Origin: JBNAVJ01 sp049700455
GTDB lineage: Bacteria; Bacteroidota; Ignavibacteria; Tepidaquicellales; Tepidaquicellaceae
Assembly (NCBI GenBank): GCA_049700455.1
Contig: JBNAVJ010000001.1
Coordinates: forward strand, 186,001 to 250,000
Length of the DNA stretch: 64,000 bases
Direction: 5' to 3'
The notes under the pieces were generated by a model. The model was not told the DNA's origin. It was given only the letters and a program-made list of their open reading frames with translations, and searched no databases. This document shows, one piece after another, positions 26,809-35,270 of the stretch. Both the position numbers and the translations under genes were made by a program. Each line of letters starts with the position of its first letter. Within the stretch, counting starts at the first letter, position 1.

Positions 26809-27360
26809 ATGGAATTAAAATTCAAGTTACTTAATCATCCCTTTTATAAAAACTGGAGTCGAGGGACGGTAACACAACTTCAACTTGCTAATTATGCCTA
26901 TTCCTACTACCAGTTCATACAGCAAATTCCATTTTTCTGGTTACGAGTTATTAATGGACTAAAAGCAAAAGATGAAAGTACAAAACAAGTTATTTTTGAA
27001 GAGTTAGAACACGTTATGTTATGGGAAGTATTTATGCACAAGTTACCACCTGCTAATCCTCCCTCTTTGAACGATGTGATAGTATCATTCAAAAATATGA
27101 ATGATTCAGAATTACTGGGCGCTATCCATAGTTTTGAAATTCAACAACCTGAAGTAGCAAAGACTAAAATGGAAGGCTTAATCAATTATTATGGATTTTT
27201 ACGTGAGGAAACTCATTATTTTCAAGCGCATTTATCAGAAGAAAGCCATATTAAGGTTGGGAAATTCATCGCTGAGAATAGAGCTAACAAAGAAGATTTT
27301 ATTAAAGGGTTTGATAAAGGAGCTGAGATAATGTTTGAATCTCTTAATAGATTTATGTAA
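26809..27360 (+). CDS. CADD-like heme-oxygenase-fold protein, probable p-aminobenzoate synthase
   Basis: 183 residues from the ATG at 26809 (a GTG lies just before it; GAAAGG sits upstream). All-helical TENA/CADD-type protein. It keeps the landmarks of chlamydial CADD, a diiron enzyme that makes p-aminobenzoate from its own tyrosine: NHPFYKNW with Tyr13 at the position of CADD Tyr27, FEIQQPEVAKTKMEGL with Glu110 (CADD Glu142) and Lys120 (CADD Lys152, the amino donor), and HYFQAHLSEESH with His141, Glu145 and His147 near the last metal ligands. The first metal helix reads EELEH (64-68), with a shorter Glu-His spacing than in CADD. The alignment is from memory, so the call is probable. TenA thiaminase is the main alternative, but its active Cys motif is absent. 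No folate gene is adjacent. Confidence 0.6.
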   Translation: MELKFKLLNHPFYKNWSRGTVTQLQLANYAYSYYQFIQQIPFFWLRVINGLKAKDESTKQVIFEELEHVMLWEVFMHKLPPANPPSLNDVIVSFKNMNDSELLGAIHSFEIQQPEVAKTKMEGLINYYGFLREETHYFQAHLSEESHIKVGKFIAENRANKEDFIKGFDKGAEIMFESLNRFM

Positions 27361-27619
27361 AACTTCAATAAGATTATTTTAGTTTATAAAAAAACAACTT
27401 AACTTTTCAAAATTTCGGGCATTTATTATTCGCCTGCAGAGAGTATTTATTCTAAAGAGCCTATTTTTTTACATACTTTTTGTTAGGTCTCTGATTTGCT
27501 GTGGAAGAAAAAATATCTAACTGTCAGAATTTTTGTCATATATTTAGTTTTGCAAAGCATTCTGATTTAACTACCTATTGAACTAAAATTTCTGTAATTT
27601 TGAATAAAATAAACTAGTT

Positions 27620-28687
27620 ATGATTTGCTCTGTTATTAAAGGGACAGGGAGTTATATACCCGAGATCGTAGTTAAGAATACCGATTTTTTAACCAGTGAA
27701 TTTTACGATACTGAGGGGAAGAAAATTGAATCTCCTTCTATAGAAATAATTGAAAAATTTCATAAAATTACAAACATTTCTGAACGCCGTTACATTAGGA
27801 AAGAATATGTAACTTCTGATATTGCTACTTTTGCTGCAGCTAATTGTATTTCAAATGCAAATATAGACAAAGAAACAATAGATTGTATTATAGTAGCTCA
27901 TAACTTTGGTGACGTAAAGCACAATGAAAGAAAATCTGATATCGTACCCAGTCTTGCCTCAAGAGTTAAGTATAAACTAGACATTAAAAATCCTGCAACA
28001 GTTGCCTACGATATTATTTTCGGATGTCCTGGCTGGCTACAGGCATTAATACAAGCAAATTACTACATTAAAAGTGGAGATGCAAAACGGGTTCTGGTCA
28101 TTGGGGCAGAAGCCCTTTCTCGTGTGTCTGATCCATATGATAGAGATAGTATGCTATACTCTGATGGAGCTGGTGCAGTTTTACTGGAAGCTGAAAATTG
28201 CAAAAAGCTAAAGGGATTCCTTGCTTATAGTTCTTACACTTACACTGATGGGCTTGCTTACCTGCTTGGAATGGGGCATTCCTATAAAAAAGACTATTTT
28301 CCTCAACTTTTTCTAAAAATGAATGGCAGAAAACTTTATGAGTTTGCTCTAACTTATGTGCCTGCAGTAGTAAAAGAATGTATAGACAAAGCAAAGTTAA
28401 AGTTTAATCAGATTAAAAAAGTTTTGCTTCATCAGGCAAATGAAAAAATGGATGTAGCTATTTTACAAAGACTTTTTGCGTTGTTTTCTGTTAAAGAAGT
28501 TGATTTGTCCATTATGCCAATGACCATTAATAAATTGGGGAATAACTCAGTTGCAACATTGCCCATTTTACTTGACTTGATTCTGAAGGGACAATTAAAA
28601 AACCACAAGATAGAAAAAGATGATAATGTTATTTTTGCTTCTGTTGGAGCAGGAATGAATATTAACGCTGTTGCTTATAAATTTTAA
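27620..28687 (+). CDS. 3-oxoacyl-ACP synthase III-like (KASIII) enzyme
   Basis: 355-residue thiolase-fold condensing enzyme. The catalytic triad is recognisable: Cys136 in IIFGCPGWLQAL, His271 in VLLHQANEKMD and Asn308 in KLGNNSVATLP. Other family blocks are RYIRKEYVTSDIA near 57 and LYSDGAGAVLLE near 179. Length is slightly above E. coli FabH (317). FabH proteins start fatty-acid chains from acetyl-CoA or branched acyl-CoA; KASIII relatives in this lineage also act in other acyl transfers. The neighbours (CADD-like gene before, lemA after) give no pathway, and no fab cluster is present, so the specific substrate is unassigned. A TAATTTTG box matching the Bacteroidota -7 consensus lies at 27595-27602, but no -33 TTG is at the right distance. 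Confidence 0.85.
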   Translation: MICSVIKGTGSYIPEIVVKNTDFLTSEFYDTEGKKIESPSIEIIEKFHKITNISERRYIRKEYVTSDIATFAAANCISNANIDKETIDCIIVAHNFGDVKHNERKSDIVPSLASRVKYKLDIKNPATVAYDIIFGCPGWLQALIQANYYIKSGDAKRVLVIGAEALSRVSDPYDRDSMLYSDGAGAVLLEAENCKKLKGFLAYSSYTYTDGLAYLLGMGHSYKKDYFPQLFLKMNGRKLYEFALTYVPAVVKECIDKAKLKFNQIKKVLLHQANEKMDVAILQRLFALFSVKEVDLSIMPMTINKLGNNSVATLPILLDLILKGQLKNHKIEKDDNVIFASVGAGMNINAVAYKF

Positions 28688-28726
28688 GAACCATCGGATA
28701 GATATAAAATAATTAATCCTATAAAG

Positions 28727-29344
28727 ATGAAAAAAATTAAATTGTTATTATTAATTTTTCTCTTACTCACAACAGCTTTTACATTTTCTGGTTGTGGATA
28801 TAATATGCTTGTTTCTCTTGAGGAACAGGTTAATTCTGCCTGGGCAAATGTCGAGACACAATATCAAAGGCGGGCTGACCTTATCCCAAATCTCGTTAAA
28901 ATTGTTGAGGGTTCCGCAACTTTCGAAAAGAACCTTTTAACTGAAGTTACAGAAATGCGTAGTAAAGTGGGACAGGTGAAGCTTTCTCCTGAGGACCTTA
29001 GCGATGAAGAAAAATTTAGACAATTTGAACAAGCTCAAAACAACCTATCTGGTTCTCTTTCAAGGTTACTGGTTGTAGTTGAAAATTATCCTGACATTAA
29101 GTCCACCGAAGCGTTTAAAAACCTCCAAGTGGATTTAGCCGGGACAGAAAATAGAATTGCAACAGCGAGAAAACGTTTCAATGACGCAGTCCAAGAATAT
29201 AATACAACTGTAAGGCGATTCCCAACTATTATAACGGCTAAGATTTTTGGGTTTAAAGAGAAACAATATTTCAAAAGTAAAGAGGGATCTGAACAAGCAC
29301 CAGAAATAAAATTTAATTTTGATTCCGACAAGAATAAAAAATAA
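28727..29344 (+). CDS. lemA: LemA family lipoprotein
   Basis: 205 residues. The N-terminus (MKKIKLLLLIFLLLTTAFTFSGCGYN) is a lipoprotein-type signal with Cys23 or an uncleaved anchor. The LemA domain starts LVSLEEQVNSAWANVETQYQRRADLIPNLVKIVEG, a highly characteristic block. The long helical bundle ends RRFPTIITAKIFGFKEKQYFKS, the classic FP-P-x-x-x-x-x-x-FGF-K-x-x-x-F signature. Cellular role is poorly defined; in several phyla LemA proteins work at the envelope with TPM/YgcG or HtpX-type partners, neither of which is here. It lies 39 bases after the KASIII gene and 9 bases before the guanylyltransferase fusion. Confidence 0.92.
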   Translation: MKKIKLLLLIFLLLTTAFTFSGCGYNMLVSLEEQVNSAWANVETQYQRRADLIPNLVKIVEGSATFEKNLLTEVTEMRSKVGQVKLSPEDLSDEEKFRQFEQAQNNLSGSLSRLLVVVENYPDIKSTEAFKNLQVDLAGTENRIATARKRFNDAVQEYNTTVRRFPTIITAKIFGFKEKQYFKSKEGSEQAPEIKFNFDSDKNKK

Positions 29345-29353
29345 TTTCCCCAT

Positions 29354-31792
29354 ATGCAAGCAGTTATAATGGCGGGGGGATTTGGGACCAGACTTAAACC
29401 CCTTACCAATAAAATACCAAAACCTATGGTTCCAGTAGCTAACACCCCTATGCTGGAACACCTCATCACTTTACTTAAGATAAATAAAATTAATGATTGT
29501 ATTGTATTGTTATATTATCAACCAGATGTAATCAAGGACTATTTTAAAGATGGGAGTAACTTCGGGGTTAAAATTAGATACATTTTACCAGATGCTGATT
29601 ATGGAACTGCTGGAGCGGTTAAGCTTGCACAAGAATTTATCATTGATGATTTTTTAGTAATTAGTGGAGATGTATTAACAGATTTCAATCTGTTACAGTT
29701 ATACAGGTTTCACAAAGAGAAGGATTCTTTAGTAACTATTAATTTATACAGTCATGATAATCCGGTTCAGTATGGCATCGTGTTAACTAATGCTAACCAG
29801 CAAATAATCAGGTTTCTCGAAAAACCTTCTTCTTCTGAAGTGTTTTCAGATACAATTAACACGGGAATATATTATTTCAATAAGGAAATCTTTAAATATA
29901 TTCCAGATGGAGAAAATTTTGATTTTTCAAAAGAACTTTTTCCTTATCTGCTCGAAAATGGTATCCCTATATACGGCTTTAAATCCGAAGGATATTGGAG
30001 GGATGTGGGTAACCTTGAGGAATACATAAATAGTAACCTTGATGTTCTAAATAATAAGTTACATTATATTCGGTTAGAAAAAACTGCAAATAACTTTATT
30101 GCAAAGAGTGCGCAAATCGAATTTGGTGCAGTTGTAGAAAATAGTATAATTGGAGAAAAAGTATCAATTGAGAAAGGGGCTGAAATAAGAAACAGTGTTA
30201 TTTGGGATAATGTAGTTATAAAATCTAGAGCAAAACTCTTATATGACGTGGTAGGAAGTAATTGTAAAATAGAAGAAAATGTAAGAATTAATGATTTCGT
30301 ATTCATTGGGGATAATTGTTACATAGGAAAGAATGCCTTTATAAGTTCAAGCATAAAAATCTGGGACGGGAAAAATGTTGTCAGCAATGCAAAGATTACC
30401 AGAAGCTTAATACAGGAAGATACTTTCTTTAATGAACTCTTCACTGATTCAAGGATTTCAGGAATTTCAAATTTACAAATAAACCCTGAATTTGCTTCAA
30501 AACTTGGCTCTGTTTTCGGAGCTTTTATTGGCAAGAACAAAAGAGTAATGGTTGGGAGAGATATTGACGATATTTCAAATATGATAAAGAGATCTATTAC
30601 CAGTGGAATACTTTCTGCCGGAGTTGATGTAATTGATCTACAAGTTATACCTATACCTATATTACGGCAGGAACTCAGAAGTGGCAATGGTGCAGGGGGG
30701 ATTTTCGTTCGCAAATCCCCTTTTGATAAAGCAACAACAGACATTATATTCTTTGACAGAAATGGAAAAGATATATCAGTTAGTAGCACCAAAACCCTTG
30801 AAAGGATGTTTTTTAGCGAGGAGTATCTAAGAGCCAGTTATCAGGATGTCGGGAAAATAATTTATCCTGAACGCACTAACCAAAAATATAAAGAATATTT
30901 CCTCAGCAGTCTGGACGTATTTGCTATTCGAAAAAGAAAGTTTAAAGTTGTTATAGATTACTCTTATGGAATAGCTGCTACTATCTTTCCCAATATTTTA
31001 GGAGAATTTAAATGTGAGATTGTATCACTTTCTGCTCACCTCGATAAAGATAAAATAACCAGAGACAAAGAAGAATTCCAAAGAGCTTATGAGAACTTTT
31101 CTTACGTAGTGAAAGCCCTAAATTATGATATTGGTTTTATGATTGACGCAGGTGGTGAAAAAATCTGGTTAGCAACTGAAGCAGGTCGTGTGCTCGATGA
31201 TGAGAGATTTCTTGTCTTTGTTTTGAAACTGTTTCTTATGTCACACAGTGGAATTAAAAAAATAGCTGTGCCAGTACAGGCTTCAGCAGAAGTAGATATT
31301 GTAGCAAGAGAGTATAATGTAGAAGTTATCAGAGTAAAAGATTCACACCTTGCAATGATGAATGCTGCTGAGGATAAAGACGTAAAGTTTGTAGGTGGAA
31401 CAAAGCGAGGAATTTTCTTTCCAGACTTTATGAATGCTACAGATGGGATGTATGCTATTGGTAAGATTATGGAAATGGTTGCTAAAGTCAACCTTCCACT
31501 TGAACAAATTGATGAAATGATTCCAAAGCTCCATAGAAAAAAAATCAATATTCCTTGCTCACGAGACGAAAAGGGAAAGGTTATGAGATATTTTATGGAA
31601 GAGACTATCGATTTTAAACAACATTTAATTGATGGGGTAAAAGTTTTTTTAGACGATGACTATACAACAGTTCTTTGTATTCCTGATAAGAGTAGAGATA
31701 TTATACATCTAAACGTTGAGAGTAAATCCTTACAACAAGCAGAAACATTGTTGAAGCTTTATAAAGAAAAAATTGAATCATACTTAGTTTAA
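29354..31792 (+). CDS. Mannose-1-phosphate guanylyltransferase fused to a degenerate phosphomannomutase
   Basis: 812-residue fusion. Residues 1-235 are a sugar-nucleotide pyrophosphorylase domain (MAGGFGTRLKPLTNKIPKPMVPV; DYGTAGAVK; VISGDVLTDFN; TGIYYFNKEI; GYWRDVGNLEEY). Residues 245-355 are a left-handed beta-helix of hexapeptide repeats. Residues 375-812 align with the four domains of phosphomannomutase/phosphoglucomutase. In the mutase part the phosphoserine loop (normally T/S-A-S-H-N) reads GNGAGGIFVRKSP (444-455), and the metal loop (normally D-G-D-A-D-R) reads IDAGGEKIW (597-605), so it lacks both the serine and the metal-binding aspartates. It probably makes GDP-mannose or a similar sugar nucleotide, with the mutase part serving as a regulatory or scaffold domain. 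The isomerase at 21 kb could supply mannose-6-P. Confidence 0.85.
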   Translation: MQAVIMAGGFGTRLKPLTNKIPKPMVPVANTPMLEHLITLLKINKINDCIVLLYYQPDVIKDYFKDGSNFGVKIRYILPDADYGTAGAVKLAQEFIIDDFLVISGDVLTDFNLLQLYRFHKEKDSLVTINLYSHDNPVQYGIVLTNANQQIIRFLEKPSSSEVFSDTINTGIYYFNKEIFKYIPDGENFDFSKELFPYLLENGIPIYGFKSEGYWRDVGNLEEYINSNLDVLNNKLHYIRLEKTANNFIAKSAQIEFGAVVENSIIGEKVSIEKGAEIRNSVIWDNVVIKSRAKLLYDVVGSNCKIEENVRINDFVFIGDNCYIGKNAFISSSIKIWDGKNVVSNAKITRSLIQEDTFFNELFTDSRISGISNLQINPEFASKLGSVFGAFIGKNKRVMVGRDIDDISNMIKRSITSGILSAGVDVIDLQVIPIPILRQELRSGNGAGGIFVRKSPFDKATTDIIFFDRNGKDISVSSTKTLERMFFSEEYLRASYQDVGKIIYPERTNQKYKEYFLSSLDVFAIRKRKFKVVIDYSYGIAATIFPNILGEFKCEIVSLSAHLDKDKITRDKEEFQRAYENFSYVVKALNYDIGFMIDAGGEKIWLATEAGRVLDDERFLVFVLKLFLMSHSGIKKIAVPVQASAEVDIVAREYNVEVIRVKDSHLAMMNAAEDKDVKFVGGTKRGIFFPDFMNATDGMYAIGKIMEMVAKVNLPLEQIDEMIPKLHRKKINIPCSRDEKGKVMRYFMEETIDFKQHLIDGVKVFLDDDYTTVLCIPDKSRDIIHLNVESKSLQQAETLLKLYKEKIESYLV

Positions 31793-31852
31793 CCAGGATT
31801 ATTTTTTTTCATATTTATTTATTAATATTTAAGCTATTTTGTTAAGTTATAT

Positions 31853-32323
31853 ATGAAAATAAGCGAATTATTAACAGAAGATGTTATCGAAGTTGGTCTT
31901 GAAGCAGCAGACAAGACCGAAGCAATAAACAAAATAATAGATCTTGCCAGTAAATCCGGCAAGATTCTTGACATCGAAAAAGTTCGTCAGGTAGTATTTG
32001 AAAGAGAAAAACTTGTTTCAACTGGGGTTGGTAAAGGGTTCGCAATACCTCACGGAAAGTGTGATGAAATAAGTGATATTGTAGCAGCATTTGCAATTAT
32101 GAAAGAGCCAATAGATTTTGACTCCATAGATTCTGAAAAAGTAACTTTTATTTTCCTATTAGTGGGAAAAGATAGTATGCTTAATCTACACATAAAATTA
32201 CTAAGCAGAATCTCCAGATTAATGAATAAAGATGAATTCAGGGCGGGTTTACTTCAATGTAAATCGAAACGAGAAGTAATTAATCTTTTTAGAGAAGAAG
32301 AACAAAACTATATGGATATATAA
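31853..32323 (+). CDS. PTS IIA component of the fructose/nitrogen (Ntr) type
   Basis: 156-residue single-domain PTS EIIA-2. It begins KISELLTEDVIEVGLEAADKTEAINKIIDLA, typical of PtsN, and carries the phosphorylated His67 in VGKGFAIPHGKCDEI, followed by FAIMKEPIDFDSIDSEKVTFIFLLVGKDS. A free-standing IIA with no IIB or IIC points to a regulatory role, phosphorylated by enzyme I (at 22-24 kb) through an HPr not seen here. It stands 60 bases after the guanylyltransferase fusion. A good intrinsic terminator (32347-32373) follows it, only 24 bases past its stop codon. Confidence 0.88.
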   Translation: MKISELLTEDVIEVGLEAADKTEAINKIIDLASKSGKILDIEKVRQVVFEREKLVSTGVGKGFAIPHGKCDEISDIVAAFAIMKEPIDFDSIDSEKVTFIFLLVGKDSMLNLHIKLLSRISRLMNKDEFRAGLLQCKSKREVINLFREEEQNYMDI

Positions 32324-32346
32324 AAAAATTTCATTAAGTTGTTTAT

Positions 32347-32373
32347 AAGGATTTCATAACGAAATCCTTTTTT
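32347..32373 (+). terminator. Intrinsic terminator after the PTS IIA gene
   Basis: Perfect 9-bp stem AAGGATTTC (32347-32355) / GAAATCCTT (32361-32369), 5-base loop ATAAC, and a T-run continuing to 32373. It ends six bases before the ATG of the next gene, so the hairpin also occupies the ribosome-loading region of the hydrolase if transcription reads through. Confidence 0.85.
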
Positions 32374-32378
32374 ATTTT

Positions 32379-33173
32379 ATGAAAGAAGTCCATATCGGAG
32401 ATATTGTTGTTTATGACTCAAATTCTAACCTTACCCCTTTAGTTTTTGTACATGCTTTCCCCTTAACACACAAAATGTGGAACGCTCAGGTAGAATTTTT
32501 TTCAGATTATTTCAGAGTTATAACTTATGATATTCGTGGTTTTGGCAAAAGTATTGATTCATTCTATTATTTATACACAATGGAAGATTTTGCAGATGAT
32601 TTACTAACTATCATCAATTACCTTGCACTTTCAAATATTAATATCTGTGGGCTTTCAATGGGGGGATATGTTGTACAAAGAGCTGTAATAAAAGCACCTT
32701 CAAATTTTTCAACGATGATATTGTGCGATACTCAAGCAAATCGTGATGATCAACTAACTCTGCTCAGCCGCACAAAGTTCCTGAATAAAATTGAGGAAAT
32801 TGGTTTAGCACATTTCGCAGACGATTTTATGAGACGTCTCCTCCACCCTAATAGCTATCAAAACCAAACACTTTACAATTTTATAATGGAGGAAATAACC
32901 TTACAAAACATCAAAGGGCTAAAAGGTGCCTCTTTAGCAATGGCGACCAGGATTGATACATCTGAATATCTTCCACTATTGAATTTACCTTCTTTAATTG
33001 TTGTTGGAGACTCAGACTCATTTACTCCATTGGAAAAATCATTAAAATTGAAAAACTTACTAATAAACTCACGCTTAGAAATTATTTCATTTGCAGGCCA
33101 TCTTTCACCACTGGAGAACCCTATAGAATTTAATCAATATTTATTAGAATTTCTAAAAAAATATAACTCTTAG
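32379..33173 (+). CDS. Alpha/beta-fold hydrolase
   Basis: 264 residues with the canonical hydrolase layout: PLVFVHAFPLTHKMW (oxyanion loop, HA in place of the common HG), VITYDIRGFGKS, nucleophile elbow GLSMGGY with Ser93, acid in VVGDSDSFTP (Asp211 or Asp213) and His241 in FAGHLSPLENP. It is closest in style to the 3-oxoadipate enol-lactonase/carboxylesterase group, but the substrate is open. The gene starts six bases after the terminator T-run with no Shine-Dalgarno-like site, so either it uses a start inside the hairpin region or it is made from a leaderless or read-through transcript. The SDR gene follows after one base. Confidence 0.88.
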   Translation: MKEVHIGDIVVYDSNSNLTPLVFVHAFPLTHKMWNAQVEFFSDYFRVITYDIRGFGKSIDSFYYLYTMEDFADDLLTIINYLALSNINICGLSMGGYVVQRAVIKAPSNFSTMILCDTQANRDDQLTLLSRTKFLNKIEEIGLAHFADDFMRRLLHPNSYQNQTLYNFIMEEITLQNIKGLKGASLAMATRIDTSEYLPLLNLPSLIVVGDSDSFTPLEKSLKLKNLLINSRLEIISFAGHLSPLENPIEFNQYLLEFLKKYNS

Positions 33174-33174
33174 T

Positions 33175-33945
33175 ATGGATAAAAGTAGATGGAGCCTTAA
33201 AAACAAAAAAGCCCTTATCACAGGTGGGACTAAAGGAATTGGGAAAGCCTGTGTAGAAGAATTTCTCAAACTTGGTGCTCACGTTTTCTTTGTGGCAAGA
33301 AATAAAGATATGGTAGATAAACTGACCCATCAATATCGGAATGATGGATTTAATGTTTATTCTCTGTCAGCAGATGTAAGTTTACCAGAGGATCGAATAA
33401 GAATATATGAAACCGTTTCAGATCTCTGGGAATCTCTCGATATCCTAATAAATAATGCTGGATTTAACATCAGAAAACCTGTGATTGAATATAACCCAAC
33501 CGAATATAAGGCATTAATAAACACGAATCTGAGTTCCGTTTTTGATTTTTGTCTTAAATTTTATCCAATGCTAAAAGTGTCTGGCAATAGCAGTATAGTA
33601 AACATTGCATCTGTTGCCGGAATGACCGCTTTGCGAACAGGAGCCCCTTATGCGATGACCAAAGCAGCCATTATACAACTAACAAAAAATCTTGCTATGG
33701 AATGGGCTGCTGACAACATTAGAGTTAATGCGGTTTCCCCGTGGTTTATCAAGACACCTCTTACTGAGGTTCTTCTTTCAAATCATAAGTTTATAAATGA
33801 GGTAATTTCCAGAACTCCTATGAGGCGTGTTGGTAGTCCTGAAGAAGTAGCAGCTGTTGTTGCCTTCCTTTCAATGCCAGTAGCAAGTTTTATCACGGGG
33901 CAAAACGTTGCTGTGGACGGAGGATTTACAATTTATGGGTTCTAA
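33175..33945 (+). CDS. Short-chain dehydrogenase/reductase, tropinone-reductase-like
   Basis: 256-residue classical SDR. NAD(P)-binding glycine motif TGGTKGIGKA (16-25); ARN after strand 2 (41-43) favours NADPH; NNAG at 93-96; catalytic Ser146, Tyr159 and Lys163 (IVNIASVAGM...APYAMTKAAI). The C-terminus VAVDGGFTIYGF is characteristic of tropinone-reductase-like SDRs also common in bacteria. Physiological substrate unknown. It starts one base after the hydrolase stop, so the two form a translational pair, and its last four bases overlap the convergent lhgO gene. Confidence 0.9.
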   Translation: MDKSRWSLKNKKALITGGTKGIGKACVEEFLKLGAHVFFVARNKDMVDKLTHQYRNDGFNVYSLSADVSLPEDRIRIYETVSDLWESLDILINNAGFNIRKPVIEYNPTEYKALINTNLSSVFDFCLKFYPMLKVSGNSSIVNIASVAGMTALRTGAPYAMTKAAIIQLTKNLAMEWAADNIRVNAVSPWFIKTPLTEVLLSNHKFINEVISRTPMRRVGSPEEVAAVVAFLSMPVASFITGQNVAVDGGFTIYGF

Positions 33946-35141
33946 GATGTTACATCAAAAACCATTTTTGCAATAGTTTCTCCAATTGCCAGCGACGCTG
34001 TAGCAGCAGGAGAAGGAGCATTGCATATATGTACTACATTATTATGTCGCACTATAAGAAAATCATCAATAAGATTTCCTTTTTGGTCACACGCTTGTGC
34101 CCGTACCCCACTACCTCCTTTGATAAGATCGCCTGTAGAAATTTCAGGAATAAGCCTTTTTAAGGCATTTACAAATACCCTTTTACTAAATGATCTATAA
34201 TATTCACCAAGTCCTACCCGCCAGTATTTAATAGCAAGTTTCATAAAGCCTGGATAGAAAAGACTTTCTATTAAATCATACAAATTAATATCAGTCTTTT
34301 TGTACCCTTCCCTTTTAAAAGCAAAAACTGCATTAGGACCTGCTTCCACCTCATTCGATATCTTTCTTGTAAAATGAACACCAAGAAATGGAAATGCTGG
34401 ATCAGGGACCGGATAAATCAGACTCTTAACAAAATCTGTTTTCTCGGGTAGTAGTTTATAGTATTCACCACGAAAAGGAATTATTCTAAATCCAATATCC
34501 GGGTCGGTCATTCGTGCAACTCTATCCGAAAACAATCCACAGCAAGTTACCAATTTTTTACACTGGTAATTACCTTTATCAGTTTGAACATTAATTGTTT
34601 GAGCAATGTTTATCTTTCTAAGCGTTTCTGAAAATTTAAATTCAACTTTTTTTGTTTTCAAAGTTTCCAACAGCTTTTGACACATTACCTTGAAATCTAT
34701 CACACCTGTTTGTGGAACATATATACCTTTGACTCCTTTTACAAATGGTTCTATCTCTGAAATCTCTTTCGAAGAAAGAATCTTAAGACCTTCTAAACCA
34801 TTGTTAATCCCTTTTTCATACAATGAACTTAATTGGGGTAACTCAGTCTCTTTTGTTGCTATAATAACTTTACCACATATTTTATAAGGAACATTGTTGT
34901 CCTTACAAAAATCAAGAAGTAAGTTATAACCATAACGACAATTTAATGCTTTCAGACTATTGGGCCTATAGTATATTCCTGAGTGAATTACCCCACTGTT
35001 ATTACCAGTCTGGTGTTGACAGATAGTTTTCTCCTTTTCAATAACACAAAGGCTGAGAGTAGAATCACGCTGAATAATCTGGTAAGCCGATGCAAGACCT
35101 ATTATTCCTGCTCCTACTACAATTATATCATAATTTCTCAT
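33942..35141 (-). CDS. lhgO: L-2-hydroxyglutarate oxidase/dehydrogenase
   Basis: 399-residue FAD-dependent enzyme of the DAO family that oxidises L-2-hydroxyglutarate to 2-oxoglutarate, passing electrons to the membrane. It starts MRNYDIIVVGAGIIGLASAYQI with the FAD dinucleotide fold. The LhgO signature TGNNSGVIHSGIYYRPNSLKALNCRYG follows at about 46-72, then GKVIIATKE, IEPFVKGVKGIYVPQTGVIDF and the C-terminal KGGSGVRAQACDQKGNLIDDF. Length is as usual (about 400). It is a single gene, convergent with the SDR and divergent from the YjbR gene. No operon partner is evident. Confidence 0.93.
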   Translation of the reverse strand: MRNYDIIVVGAGIIGLASAYQIIQRDSTLSLCVIEKEKTICQHQTGNNSGVIHSGIYYRPNSLKALNCRYGYNLLLDFCKDNNVPYKICGKVIIATKETELPQLSSLYEKGINNGLEGLKILSSKEISEIEPFVKGVKGIYVPQTGVIDFKVMCQKLLETLKTKKVEFKFSETLRKINIAQTINVQTDKGNYQCKKLVTCCGLFSDRVARMTDPDIGFRIIPFRGEYYKLLPEKTDFVKSLIYPVPDPAFPFLGVHFTRKISNEVEAGPNAVFAFKREGYKKTDINLYDLIESLFYPGFMKLAIKYWRVGLGEYYRSFSKRVFVNALKRLIPEISTGDLIKGGSGVRAQACDQKGNLIDDFLIVRHNNVVHICNAPSPAATASLAIGETIAKMVFDVTS

Positions 35142-35270
35142 AAGATTATGTTTTCAATTCAATTTGATAAAATTCAATTTCATTTTATAGGCACTATTTT
35201 AGGATTTATTAGGTTGGGTTTTATCAATATTATAAAAAAACAAAAATTTTTATTTTAAACTTGTAAACTT

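Noticed and set aside
26809..27360. TenA-type thiaminase II identity
   Set aside because: The fold fits but the catalytic Cys motif of TenA is not visible, whereas CADD Tyr/Lys/Glu positions are.
29086..29469. Antisense open frames of 108-127 codons opposite lemA and the guanylyltransferase start
   Set aside because: They have no family resemblance or upstream signals, and lie opposite strongly recognisable genes; they are shadows of those genes.
30319..30792. 157-codon minus-strand frame within the guanylyltransferase fusion
   Set aside because: Composition follows the complementary strand of a certain gene, and it has no ribosome site.
31123..31548. 141-codon minus-strand frame at the end of the fusion gene
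   Set aside because: Serine/isoleucine-rich shadow of the coding strand with no recognisable domain.
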